DNA of 64,000 bases from Streptomonospora nanhaiensis (GTDB lineage Bacteria > Actinomycetota > Actinomycetes > Streptosporangiales > Streptosporangiaceae), in contig NZ_CP113264.1 in assembly GCF_026642255.1 (NCBI RefSeq), forward strand, positions 2,852,001-2,916,000, read 5' to 3'. Positions within the stretch are counted from its first letter, which is position 1; each line of letters opens with the position of its first letter. Positions 43,965 through 52,347 of the stretch are shown here, one piece after another. The position numbers were made by a program, and so were the translations under genes. Under the pieces are notes generated by a model, which did no database searches, was not told the origin of the DNA, and saw only the letters and a list, made by a program, of their open reading frames with translations.

Positions 43965-45287
43965 ATGCGCGTACCCCCCGGCCGAGGACGGTCCCGCGCG
44001 GGCCGCCGCGGCACCGCCCTCACCGCCACCGCCGCCGCGGCCGCGATCGTCATGGCCGCCTCCGCGTGCGGAGGCTCCGGAGGCGACGGCGACACCGTCG
44101 AGCTCCGCTTCTCCTGGTGGGGCTCCGACGAGCGCCAGGCCACCATGCTCCAGGTCATCGAGAACTTCGAGGCCGAGAACCCCGGCATCCGCATCGCGGG
44201 GGAGAGCACCGACTGGAGCTCCTACTGGGACCGGCTGGCCACCAACACCGCCGCCAACGACGCCCCCGACATCGCCATGCAGGAGGAGCGCTACCTGCGC
44301 GAGTACGCCGACCGCGGCGCGCTCATGAACCTCGACGAGGCCGCCGGCCTGGACCTGTCCGGCCTGGACCCGCTCATCGCCGAGAGCGGCGACCTGGACG
44401 GCCAGACCTTCGGCGCGGCCACCGGCGTCAACGCCTACGCCATCCACGCCGACCCCGAGGCCTTCGAGGCCGCGGGCGTGGAGATGCCCGACGACGAGAC
44501 CTGGACGTGGGACGACTACGTCGAGATCTCCGCGCAGATCACCGAGGGCAGCGACGGCGAGTACGTCGGCACCCAGAGCATGAGCTACAACGAGACCGGG
44601 TTCCAGGTCTTCGCGCGCCAGCACGGCGAGAACCTCTACGCCGAGGACGGCTCGCTGGGATTCTCCCAGGAGACCCTGACGGCGTGGTTCGAGATCACCC
44701 AGGAGCTCCAGGACAACGGCGGCCAGCCGAGCGCCGCCGAGGGCGTGGAGATCCAGGGCGGCGGGGTCGACCAGTCGGTCGTGTCCACCAACCAGGGCGC
44801 GATGGCGCACTTCTGGAGCAACCAGCTCGGCGGGGTGGCCGAGTCCTCCGGCCGCGACATCCAGCTGCTCCGCTACCCGGGGGAGACCGAGTTCGAGCGG
44901 ACCGGCGGGTTCTTCAAGCCGGCCATGTTCTACACCGTCTCCGCGGGGTCCGAGCACCCCGAGGAGGCGGCGCTCTTCGTCGACTACATGCTCAACGACC
45001 CGGCGGTGGCCGAGCTGACCCTCGCCGACCTGGGGCTCCCGGCCAACGTGGAGGTGCGTGAGGCGATCGTCGACGACCTGCCCGGCGCCGACGCGCAGAT
45101 GGCCGAGTTCATGAGCGGCATCGAGGACACGATCGTGGACGGCAACCCGCCGCCGCCGATCGGCGCGGGCCAGGTCGTGGAGATCACCGGGCGGGTCACC
45201 GACAGCCTCGCCTTCGGCGACATCACCCCGGCCGAGGCGGCCGAGCAGTTCATGGCCGAGGTCGAGGCGGCCACCGGCGGCGCCTGA
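43965..45287 (+). CDS. Sugar ABC transporter substrate-binding lipoprotein (family 1), orphan
   Basis: The protein has 440 residues from ATG 43965 with AGGGAAA upstream. A basic N-terminus, hydrophobic core and lipobox ASAC (IVMAASACGGSGG) anchor it outside the membrane. The mature part has the SBP_bac_1 opening VELRFSWWGSDERQATMLQV and the usual DWSSYWDRLATNTAANDAPD. It binds an unidentified sugar. Unusually, no permease or ATPase genes follow; a strong terminator comes 11 bp after the stop. Confidence 0.92.
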   Translation: MRVPPGRGRSRAGRRGTALTATAAAAAIVMAASACGGSGGDGDTVELRFSWWGSDERQATMLQVIENFEAENPGIRIAGESTDWSSYWDRLATNTAANDAPDIAMQEERYLREYADRGALMNLDEAAGLDLSGLDPLIAESGDLDGQTFGAATGVNAYAIHADPEAFEAAGVEMPDDETWTWDDYVEISAQITEGSDGEYVGTQSMSYNETGFQVFARQHGENLYAEDGSLGFSQETLTAWFEITQELQDNGGQPSAAEGVEIQGGGVDQSVVSTNQGAMAHFWSNQLGGVAESSGRDIQLLRYPGETEFERTGGFFKPAMFYTVSAGSEHPEEAALFVDYMLNDPAVAELTLADLGLPANVEVREAIVDDLPGADAQMAEFMSGIEDTIVDGNPPPPIGAGQVVEITGRVTDSLAFGDITPAEAAEQFMAEVEAATGGA

Positions 45288-45298
45288 CACCGGCCGGG

Positions 45299-45346
45299 CA
45301 CGGGCCCGGGGCGCGGGGGGTTCTCCCTCCGGGCCCCGGGCCCGTG
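45299..45346 (+). terminator. Hairpin terminator after the sugar-binding lipoprotein
   Basis: 14-bp perfect arms (45299-45312 with 45333-45346). It isolates the gene from the Zur-box operon. Confidence 0.75.
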
Positions 45347-45412
45347 TCGTTTCCGACCCTCCGGGCGGACGCGGGTGGGGGTGTCACGTTCCGGGATGAC
45401 AGGTGGACAATA

Positions 45413-45429
45413 ATGAAAACGGTTGTCAT
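45413..45429 (+). promoter_or_regulatory. Zur-type zinc operator
   Basis: ATGAAAACGGTTGTCAT is palindromic at 7 of 8 pairs with the 7-1-7 spacing (TGAAAAC-G-GTTGTCA) of actinobacterial Zur boxes. It is 72 bp before the binding-protein start in an AT-rich patch and suggests zinc-dependent repression of the five-gene operon. Confidence 0.8.
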
Positions 45430-45500
45430 ATGCTGTTTTGGCCGGTCGCGACACCGTCGCGCGGCGGCCCCGTCCACACCCGACCCCTGGAAGAACCCCC

Positions 45501-46985
45501 GTGCACCTCCACAAGACCCCGCCCGGCGCCTGCCTGGCCGTGGCCGCCGCCCTCGCGGCCACCGGCTGCTTCCCCGCCGGAGACGACACCGCCGCCGACG
45601 ACGGACGGATCTCGGTGGCCATGATGCAGCCGCCGCGCTCGGCCCTGTCGCCCCTCACCGACGACGCCTTCAAGCTCTCCCGGTGGAGCACCGCCGAGAC
45701 CCTCGTCACCCTGGACGAGGTCGGCGACCCGCAGCCCGGCCTGGCCACCGAGTGGGCCCGCACCGACCCCACCACCTGGACCTTCACCATCCGCGAGGGG
45801 GTGGACTTCCACGACGGCACGGAGCTGACCGCCGACGTCGCCGCCCACGCGCTGGAGTACGCGGCGCAGGCCTCGCCCAAGCCGCGCATCCTCGACGGCG
45901 TGGAGATCGCGGTGGAGGCGCGGGGCGACACCGTGACCGTCACCACCGCCGAGGAGGACCCGCTCGTCCCGCAGCGGCTGTCCTCGCCGCAGCTGTCGAT
46001 CCTCGCCCAGAGCGCCTACGAGGGCGGCGCGGTGAGCCCCGTCGGCACCGGGACCGGCCCCTTCGAGCTGGTCGAGGTCACCGGGACCACCGCCGCGCGC
46101 CTGGACCGCTTCGACGGCTACTGGGGCGAACCCGCCCTGGCCCCCGGCATCGACGTGGCCTTCGTGCCCGACGGGACCGCACGCGCCGCCGCCCTGCGCA
46201 CCGGCGAGGCCGACATCGTCGAGTCCGTGCCCACCTCCCAGGCCGCGCTCCTGGAGGAGGACACCCTCACCGAGGTGCCGATGCCGCGCACCAACACCCT
46301 CTACCTCAACACCGAGGAGGGGCCCTTCACGGACCCCGGCCTGAGGGCCGCCGCGCGTGAGGCGATCGACCGCGAGTCCCTGGTCGAGGGCGTCTACGAG
46401 GGCCGCGCCGACGTGGCCGAGGGCCTTCTGGGCCCCGCGCTGCCCTGGGCCGCCGAGCGCCCCGCGCGCACCGGCGCCACGGAGGCGCAGGACCCGGACG
46501 GCGCGTCCGTCACCCTGGCGACCTTCACCGACCGCGCCGAGCTGCCCGAGGTCGCGACCGTCCTCGAACAGCAGCTGGAGGACGCCGGGTTCGAGGTGGA
46601 GCAGGTCGTGCGCGAGTACGCCAACATCGAGGAGGACGCCCTCAGCGGCGAGTTCGACGCGTTCATCCTCTCCCGCGCGACCGTCCTGGACTCCGGGGAC
46701 CCCGCCGCGTACATGACCAGCGACTTCTCCTGCGACGGCTCCTTCAACATCGCCCAGCTGTGCGACGAGGGGGTGGACGCCGCACTGGAGGCGGCCGAGC
46801 TGGCGCCGACGGGCGAGGAGCGGCGCGCCGCGATCCTGGAGGCCGAGGCCGCCGTCCTCGCCACCGACGCCGCCATCCCCATGCTGCACGAGCGCGTCAT
46901 CCAGGGCGACGCGGCCGGCGTCGTGGACTCGGCCAAGGACCCGCGCGAGCGCCTGCTCGTCACCTCGCGCACCCGGCTGGACTGA
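45501..46985 (+). CDS. Nickel/peptide/opine-type substrate-binding lipoprotein (SBP family 5), CntA-like
   Basis: The protein has 494 residues from GTG 45501 with GGAAG upstream; the frame to 45423 overlaps the Zur box. The lipobox is ATGC (AAALAATGCFPAG). Family-5 features follow: LVTLDEVGDPQPGLATEW, the TFTIREGVDFHDG motif, GTGPFELVEV, and LNTEEGPFTDPGLRAAAREAI. Family-5 proteins bind peptides, nickel complexes or opine metallophores. With the Zur box and MFS exporter in the same operon, a metallophore-zinc complex is the best guess. The permease ATG overlaps its stop (TGATG). Confidence 0.88.
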   Translation: MHLHKTPPGACLAVAAALAATGCFPAGDDTAADDGRISVAMMQPPRSALSPLTDDAFKLSRWSTAETLVTLDEVGDPQPGLATEWARTDPTTWTFTIREGVDFHDGTELTADVAAHALEYAAQASPKPRILDGVEIAVEARGDTVTVTTAEEDPLVPQRLSSPQLSILAQSAYEGGAVSPVGTGTGPFELVEVTGTTAARLDRFDGYWGEPALAPGIDVAFVPDGTARAAALRTGEADIVESVPTSQAALLEEDTLTEVPMPRTNTLYLNTEEGPFTDPGLRAAAREAIDRESLVEGVYEGRADVAEGLLGPALPWAAERPARTGATEAQDPDGASVTLATFTDRAELPEVATVLEQQLEDAGFEVEQVVREYANIEEDALSGEFDAFILSRATVLDSGDPAAYMTSDFSCDGSFNIAQLCDEGVDAALEAAELAPTGEERRAAILEAEAAVLATDAAIPMLHERVIQGDAAGVVDSAKDPRERLLVTSRTRLD

Positions 46986-48832
46986 TGGGCGCCGCGCACC
47001 CGGGCCGGGCCGCGCCCCGGCGCCCCCGCCCGGCCCGCCGCTCCGGGCTCCTCGGCCCCCTGCTCTCCCGCGTGGCGGCACTGGCCGTCATCACCGTCGT
47101 GGTCGGCCTGCTCCCGTGGCTGTCCGGCCGCGACCCCGCGCTGTCCGTGCTGCGGGCCCGCTCGGCCGAGCAGGAGCCGACCGAGGAGGCCCTCAACGCG
47201 ATCCGCGCGGAGCTGGGGCTCTCCGACGGACCGATGGTGATGCTCGGCCGCTGGTTCGGCGGGGCGCTCCGCGGCGACCTGGGCTCCTCCTGGGTCTCCG
47301 ACGCCCCCGTCCTGCCCGCGGTCGTCTCGGCCACGGGGGTGTCCCTCCTGGTCATGGCGTGCGCGCTCGGCGTGGCCCTGCTGCTGGCGGCCCTGCTGTG
47401 CGCGCCCGCCCTGGTGCGCGGGGCGCGCGGCACGCTGCGCCCGGGCGGGTCGGGCAGCGGCGCGGTCGCCGCCATGTGCACGGCCCTGCCCGAGTTCCTG
47501 GTCGCCGTCCTGCTCATGGTCTCCCTGTCGGTGTGGCTGGGCTGGCTGCCGCCCTACGGCTGGCAGGGGCCGGTCAACCTGGTCCTGCCGGCCCTGGCGC
47601 TGGGAATCCCGGCCGGAGGGCTGCTGGGCCGGCTGGTCGACGACGCCCTGCCCTCGGTGTTCGCCGAGCGCTGGGTCGGCCTGTGGGCCGCCTCGGGGTG
47701 CTCCCCGGCCGTCATCGGCGCGGCCGCGCTGCGCCGGGCGACCCCGGCCCTCATCCCGCAGTTCGGCATGGTCGCGATCGGCCTGACCGGGGGAGCGGTC
47801 GCCGTGGAGACGGTCTTCGCCGTCCCCGGGATCGGCCGCACCGCCCTGGGCGCCGCCCAGTCCCAGGACCTGCCCATGCTCCAGGGCGCGGTCCTCGGCC
47901 TGGTGCTCCTCGGAACCGCGGCGGGCCTGCTCGCCCAGGCGGCGCGCCGGTGGATGCTGGGGCCCGGCCTGCGCGACGCGGCCCTGACCCTGTCGCCGCC
48001 GCCCACGGCCCCGGCCGGAGCGCTGCGCCGGTCGGTGCCCGCGGTGTGCGCGGCGCTGCTCCTCACCGTGTGCGTGTGGGGACTGACCCGGGACGCGATG
48101 ACCGTGAGCGTGGCCGAGCGCCTCGCCGGGCCCTCGTGGGCGCACCCGCTGGGCACCGACGCCGTGGGCCGCGACGTGCTCGCCCGTCTCGGCCACGGGG
48201 CCGTCGCCACCGTGGGCACCGCGGCGCTGGTGTGCCTGGTGAGCCTCGCGGTCGCGCTGGTGGTCGGGTTCCGGCCCGCGCTGGCGGCGGGCGCCGCCGA
48301 CATGGCCAACGCCCTGCCGCCGGTCATCGCCGGGATCCTCGTGGCCGCCGTCATGGGCCCCGGCCCCCTCGGAGCCTCGGTGGCCGTCGCCCTGGTGTCC
48401 TGGCCGCCGCTCGCCGCGCACGCGGCCTCGCTGGTCCAGGAGACGCGCGCCGCCGCCTACCTCGACGCCCAGAGGGCCCTGGGGGCCGACTCCCGGTGGA
48501 TCCTGGTGCGGCACGTCCTGCCCGCGGTCCTGGGTCCGGTGGGCCGCAACGCGGTGCTCAGGCTCCCCGGCATCGCCCTGGCCCTGGCCTCGCTGGGGTT
48601 CCTCGGCCTCGGGGCCCAGCCGCCCTCCGCGGAATGGGGGCTGAGCCTGTCGGAGTCCCTGCCCTACGTGGAGCGCGCGCCCCTGGCCGCGCTCGCCCCG
48701 GGCGCCATGCTCATGCTGCTCGCCGCGTTCGCGGTCTCCCTGTCCACCCTGCCCCCGGGCGGGCGCACCGCCCGGCGGCGCCGGGTCCCGGCCGCCGCCG
48801 GGGCCGGAATCCCGGAAGGAGCCGGACGATGA
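46985..48832 (+). CDS. Fused DppB/DppC-type permease (both membrane subunits in one chain)
   Basis: The protein has 615 residues. The first half (about 20-310) is a DppB-type subunit, with the assembly motif GRLVDDALPSVFAERWVGLWAASG in part and FGMVAIGLTGGAVAVETVFAVPGIG. The second half (about 325-590) is a DppC-type subunit, with HPLGTDAVGRDVLARLGHG and the EAA-like loop YLDAQRALGADSRWILVRHV. Normally two genes, these are joined by a short Pro-rich linker. A family-5 importer needs both, so one chain probably replaces the dimer. The ATG overlaps the previous stop, and its stop overlaps the next ATG (ATGA). Confidence 0.9.
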   Translation: MGAAHPGRAAPRRPRPARRSGLLGPLLSRVAALAVITVVVGLLPWLSGRDPALSVLRARSAEQEPTEEALNAIRAELGLSDGPMVMLGRWFGGALRGDLGSSWVSDAPVLPAVVSATGVSLLVMACALGVALLLAALLCAPALVRGARGTLRPGGSGSGAVAAMCTALPEFLVAVLLMVSLSVWLGWLPPYGWQGPVNLVLPALALGIPAGGLLGRLVDDALPSVFAERWVGLWAASGCSPAVIGAAALRRATPALIPQFGMVAIGLTGGAVAVETVFAVPGIGRTALGAAQSQDLPMLQGAVLGLVLLGTAAGLLAQAARRWMLGPGLRDAALTLSPPPTAPAGALRRSVPAVCAALLLTVCVWGLTRDAMTVSVAERLAGPSWAHPLGTDAVGRDVLARLGHGAVATVGTAALVCLVSLAVALVVGFRPALAAGAADMANALPPVIAGILVAAVMGPGPLGASVAVALVSWPPLAAHAASLVQETRAAAYLDAQRALGADSRWILVRHVLPAVLGPVGRNAVLRLPGIALALASLGFLGLGAQPPSAEWGLSLSESLPYVERAPLAALAPGAMLMLLAAFAVSLSTLPPGGRTARRRRVPAAAGAGIPEGAGR

Positions 48833-50010
48833 ACCACGGCGTTCCCCACGACGGCGTTCCCCACCGCACAGCTCCCGGCGGCGGGGGCCCCCGCTCCCAC
48901 AGCGGCGGCAGCGGCACGGTTCCCAGCGGCGCGGCCCCCGGCGGCGCCGCACCGGAGGACGGGGCCGCGCCCGGCGGTCCGCCGCGCGACGCCGCCCCCG
49001 GCCGCACGCCCCTGCTGAGCGTCCGCGACCTGCGGGTCACCCTGCGCGAACGCGGCGGTACCGCCGTCCCGGCCGTGCGCGGCCTGTCCTTCGACGTGCA
49101 CCCCGGCGAGGTGGTCGCCCTCGTGGGGGAGTCGGGCGCCGGGAAGTCCCTGACCGCCCGCGCCGTCCTGGGCCTGGCGCCCCACGGCGCACAGGTCGCC
49201 GGGAGCGTCCTGCTGGACGGACAGGAGCTGGTCGGCGCGCGCCCGTCCGTCCTGCGCTCGGTGCGGGGGCGGCGGATGTCGCTGGTCCCGCAGGACGCCC
49301 TCACCGTGCTCAGCCCCGTCCACACCGTGGGCGCCCAGCTCGTCCGGGCCGTGCGCTCGGTGCGCGGGACCGGCCGGGCCCGGGCGTGGGAGGAGGCCGT
49401 GGCCGCCCTGGACCGGGTAGGCATCCCCGACGCCGCCCGGCGCGCGCACGCCTACCCGCACGAGTTCTCCGGCGGCATGCGCCAGCGCGCCGTCATTGCG
49501 ATGGCCACGGTCAACCGGCCCGACGTCGTCTTCGCCGACGAGCCCACCACCGCGCTGGACCCCGTCATGCAGGCGAGGGTCCTGGAACTCCTGTGCGGGC
49601 TGAGCGGGCAGACCGGGACCTCGGTCGTCCTGGTCACCCACGACCTCGGGGTCGTCGGCGGCCACGCGGACCGGGTGGTGGTCGTCTACGCGGGGCGGCA
49701 CGTCGAGTCGGGCCCGGTGGACCGGGTCCTCACCGACCCGCGGGCCCCCTACACCGCCGGACTGCTCGCCGCGCTCCCGCCCCGGGAGGCGCGGGACCGC
49801 AGGCTCCCCGCCATCGCGGGATCGCCCCCCTCGCCGACGTCCCTGCCGCAGGGCTGCGCGTTCGCGCCGAGGTGCCCCCTCGCCGCGACACGCTGCCGCG
49901 CCCACGAGCCCTCCCCGGTCGTCGCGGGCGAGCCGGGGAGACTGGTCTCGTGCCACCGCTGGCAGGACCTCCCCGACCCGGCGCGCTCCCTGTTCGCGGA
50001 CGTGCCGTGA
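48829..50010 (+). CDS. ABC transporter ATPase, DppD/CntD-like
   Basis: The protein has 393 residues. After a 60-residue Gly/Pro-rich N-terminus with no known role, the ATPase has Walker A GESGAGKS, signature FSGGMRQR, Walker B VVFADEPTTALD and the H-loop VTHDLG. The C-terminal oligopeptide-ATPase extension (RLPAIAGSPPSPTSLPQGC with FAPRCPLA and a Cys-rich end) is typical of DppD. It powers the fused permease together with the next gene. Confidence 0.93.
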   Translation: MNHGVPHDGVPHRTAPGGGGPRSHSGGSGTVPSGAAPGGAAPEDGAAPGGPPRDAAPGRTPLLSVRDLRVTLRERGGTAVPAVRGLSFDVHPGEVVALVGESGAGKSLTARAVLGLAPHGAQVAGSVLLDGQELVGARPSVLRSVRGRRMSLVPQDALTVLSPVHTVGAQLVRAVRSVRGTGRARAWEEAVAALDRVGIPDAARRAHAYPHEFSGGMRQRAVIAMATVNRPDVVFADEPTTALDPVMQARVLELLCGLSGQTGTSVVLVTHDLGVVGGHADRVVVVYAGRHVESGPVDRVLTDPRAPYTAGLLAALPPREARDRRLPAIAGSPPSPTSLPQGCAFAPRCPLAATRCRAHEPSPVVAGEPGRLVSCHRWQDLPDPARSLFADVP

Positions 50011-50060
50011 CCGCGGCGCGGCGGCGCCCGCACCCCGCACACCCCACGAGGAAGGACGAC

Positions 50061-50885
50061 ATGACCCACTCCGCCCCGCCGCTGCTGGCGGTCCGCGACC
50101 TGGTGGTGCGCTACCCGGGGCGCGCGCGGCGTTCCGCGCCCGTGACGGCCGTCGACGGGGTGTCCTTCGACGTCCGCGCGGGGGAGACGCTCGCCCTGGT
50201 CGGGGAGTCGGGGTGCGGGAAGACCAGCACGGCCTCCGCCGTGGTCGGCCTGCGCCGGCCCGACTCCGGGTCGGTGCGCTTCGAGGGCAGCGAGCTGACC
50301 ACGATGGACCCGGCGCGCCTGCGCGCCCTGCGCCCCGCGCTCCAACCGGTCTTCCAGGACCCGTACGGGTCGCTCAGTCCCCGCCTGCGCGTGCGCGACG
50401 CCGTCGCCGAACCCCTGCGCATCCACGGGCGCTGGGATCGGGGGACCGGCCCGGACCGCGTGGCCGCCCTGCTGGACACGGTCGGCCTGGACGCCTCCCA
50501 CGGCGACCGGCTGCCGCACGAGCTGTCCGGGGGGCAGTGCCAGCGCGTCGGGATCGCCCGCGCGCTGGCCTGCGAGCCGCGGCTGCTGGTCCTGGACGAA
50601 CCGGTGTCGGCCCTGGACCCCTCGGTGCGCGCCGGGGTGCTCAACCTGCTCACCGGCCTCCAGGACACCCTGGGCCTGGGCTACCTGTTCATCTGCCACG
50701 ACCTCGCGCTCGTCGGACACGTCGCCCACCGCGTCGCCGTCATGAGGGAGGGGCGCGTCGTGGAGACCGGGCCCGCCCGCCGGGTGCTCTCCCAGCCCTC
50801 CGACCCGTACACGCGCGAGCTGGTGGAGGCCTCCCCGGCGGCCGTCGGGGAGCACCGCGCCCGCACGATCCCGACCGCGTCGTGA
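50061..50885 (+). CDS. ABC transporter ATPase, DppF/CntF-like
   Basis: The protein has 274 residues from ATG 50061, with AGGAAGGA upstream, 50 bp after the previous stop. Walker A GESGCGKT, Q-loop VFQDPYGSLSPR, signature LSGGQCQR (Cys in place of the common Arg), Walker B LLVLDEPVSALD and H-loop ICHDLAL. It is the second ATPase of the family-5 importer. Its stop overlaps the exporter start (GTGA). Confidence 0.93.
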   Translation: MTHSAPPLLAVRDLVVRYPGRARRSAPVTAVDGVSFDVRAGETLALVGESGCGKTSTASAVVGLRRPDSGSVRFEGSELTTMDPARLRALRPALQPVFQDPYGSLSPRLRVRDAVAEPLRIHGRWDRGTGPDRVAALLDTVGLDASHGDRLPHELSGGQCQRVGIARALACEPRLLVLDEPVSALDPSVRAGVLNLLTGLQDTLGLGYLFICHDLALVGHVAHRVAVMREGRVVETGPARRVLSQPSDPYTRELVEASPAAVGEHRARTIPTAS

Positions 50886-52198
50886 GCCCCGCCGGTGACG
50901 CCCGGGGGAGGGCGGAACAGGCGGAGGGCGCCGCCGGGCCCCGGGGCGGGGGACGCCCGGGGACGGGGCGGGCGGCCGCGGTGCTGCGCGACGCGCGCGC
51001 TCTGCCCCCGCTGGCGCTGCTGCTGGTCGGCTCCCAGTTCGCGTTCAACGTCGGCTTCTTCGCGGTCCTGCCCTACCTCGCCGACCACCTCGGCGGCGGG
51101 CTGGGCCTGGCCGGGTGGCTGGTCGGCCTCGTGCTGGGCCTGCGCACCTTCAGCCAGCAGGGCCTGTTCGTCGTGGGCGGCACGCTCACCGACCGGTTCG
51201 GCGCGCGGCCGGTGGTCCTGGCGGGCTGCGTGCTGCGGATCGCCGGTTTCTGCTGGCTCGGCTTCGCGGAGGGCACGGCGTCGGTGATCGCGTCGGTGCT
51301 GCTCATCGGGTTCGCCGCCGCGCTGTTCTCCCCGGCGGTCGAGACGGAGATCGTGCGCCAGGCGGTGCGGCACGAGCGGGCCTCGGGCACGCCCCGCACG
51401 CGCGTTCTCGCGCTGTTCTCCGTCTCCGGGCAGGCGGGGACGCTCGTCGGCCCGCTGCTGGGCTCCCTGCTCCTGCTCGGCGGGTTCCGGGCCGCGTGCC
51501 TGGTCGGGGCGGCGGTCTTCGCGCTCGTGCTCGCAGGGCACCTGAGGCTCATGCCCGGGCCGGAGTCGCGCGGCGACTCCGGCCCGCGGGCCGGGGAGGG
51601 GCGGCCCCGCCTGCGCGAGGGGGTGCGGCTCCTGCTGGGCGACCGACGCTTCCTGGGGCTGTGCCTGGCCTACAGCGGCTACCTGCTGGCCTACAACCAG
51701 CTCTACCTGGCGCTGCCGGGGGAGGTGGAGCGGGCGACCGGTTCCCAGGGCGCGCTGGGCTGGCTGCTCGCGTGGTCCTCGGTGCTCTACATCGCCGCGC
51801 AGTTCCCGGTGCTGTCCTGGGCCGCGGCCCGGCTGTCCCGGCGCGCGACCCTGGTCTGGGGGCTGCTGCTGGTCTCGCTGGGCTTCGCCTCCGCCGCGGC
51901 GCTGACACCGGTCGGGGCCCTGGGCGGGCTGCTGCCCTCCGTCGCGTTCGTCACCGCGCTGACCCTGGGCCAGGTCCTGATCGTGCCGACGGTCCGGGCC
52001 TGGCTGCCCGACCTCGTGGACGACGCCCGCCTGGGCCTGTTCACGGGCGCGCTGTCCTCGCTGTCCGGGCTGGTGGTGCTCCTGGGCAGCGTGCCCGCCG
52101 GGGCGCTCCTGGACATGGGCGGCCCGGTCCCCTGGCTCGCGCTCGCCGCCGTGCCGCTCGCCGGCGCGGCCCTGGTCCCGCGCGGTCCCCGCTCCTGA
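50882..52198 (+). CDS. MFS exporter, CntE-like position in operon
   Basis: The protein has 438 residues from GTG 50882, which overlaps the ATPase stop by 4 bp, so it is translationally coupled to the importer. After a 40-residue disordered start there are about 12 helices with the MFS motif GGTLTDRFGARPVVLAG and LSRRATLVWGL. In Cnt-type operons an MFS protein (CntE) secretes the opine metallophore. Efflux of a metallophore or drug is therefore likely; no metallophore biosynthesis genes are in the window. Confidence 0.85.
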   Translation: MSPAGDARGRAEQAEGAAGPRGGGRPGTGRAAAVLRDARALPPLALLLVGSQFAFNVGFFAVLPYLADHLGGGLGLAGWLVGLVLGLRTFSQQGLFVVGGTLTDRFGARPVVLAGCVLRIAGFCWLGFAEGTASVIASVLLIGFAAALFSPAVETEIVRQAVRHERASGTPRTRVLALFSVSGQAGTLVGPLLGSLLLLGGFRAACLVGAAVFALVLAGHLRLMPGPESRGDSGPRAGEGRPRLREGVRLLLGDRRFLGLCLAYSGYLLAYNQLYLALPGEVERATGSQGALGWLLAWSSVLYIAAQFPVLSWAAARLSRRATLVWGLLLVSLGFASAAALTPVGALGGLLPSVAFVTALTLGQVLIVPTVRAWLPDLVDDARLGLFTGALSSLSGLVVLLGSVPAGALLDMGGPVPWLALAAVPLAGAALVPRGPRS

Positions 52199-52200
52199 AC

Positions 52201-52234
52201 GGTCCGGGCGGCCCCGAACGGGGCCGCCCGGACC
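52201..52234. terminator. Strong hairpin terminator closing the Zur-box operon
   Basis: A perfect 15-bp stem (52201-52215 with 52220-52234) with loop GAAC, 2 bp after the exporter stop; it may also serve the convergent BCCT gene. Confidence 0.85.
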
Positions 52235-52347
52235 GGTCGGCGGGTGGGAGGGGAGGGACCGTCCTCAGGGACTCCGCTCCCACCGCCTTCCCGTGGCCGT
52301 GCAGGTCCGGGCGGACGCCGCGGTGGCGGGGGCGCCTTCCGGCAGGG

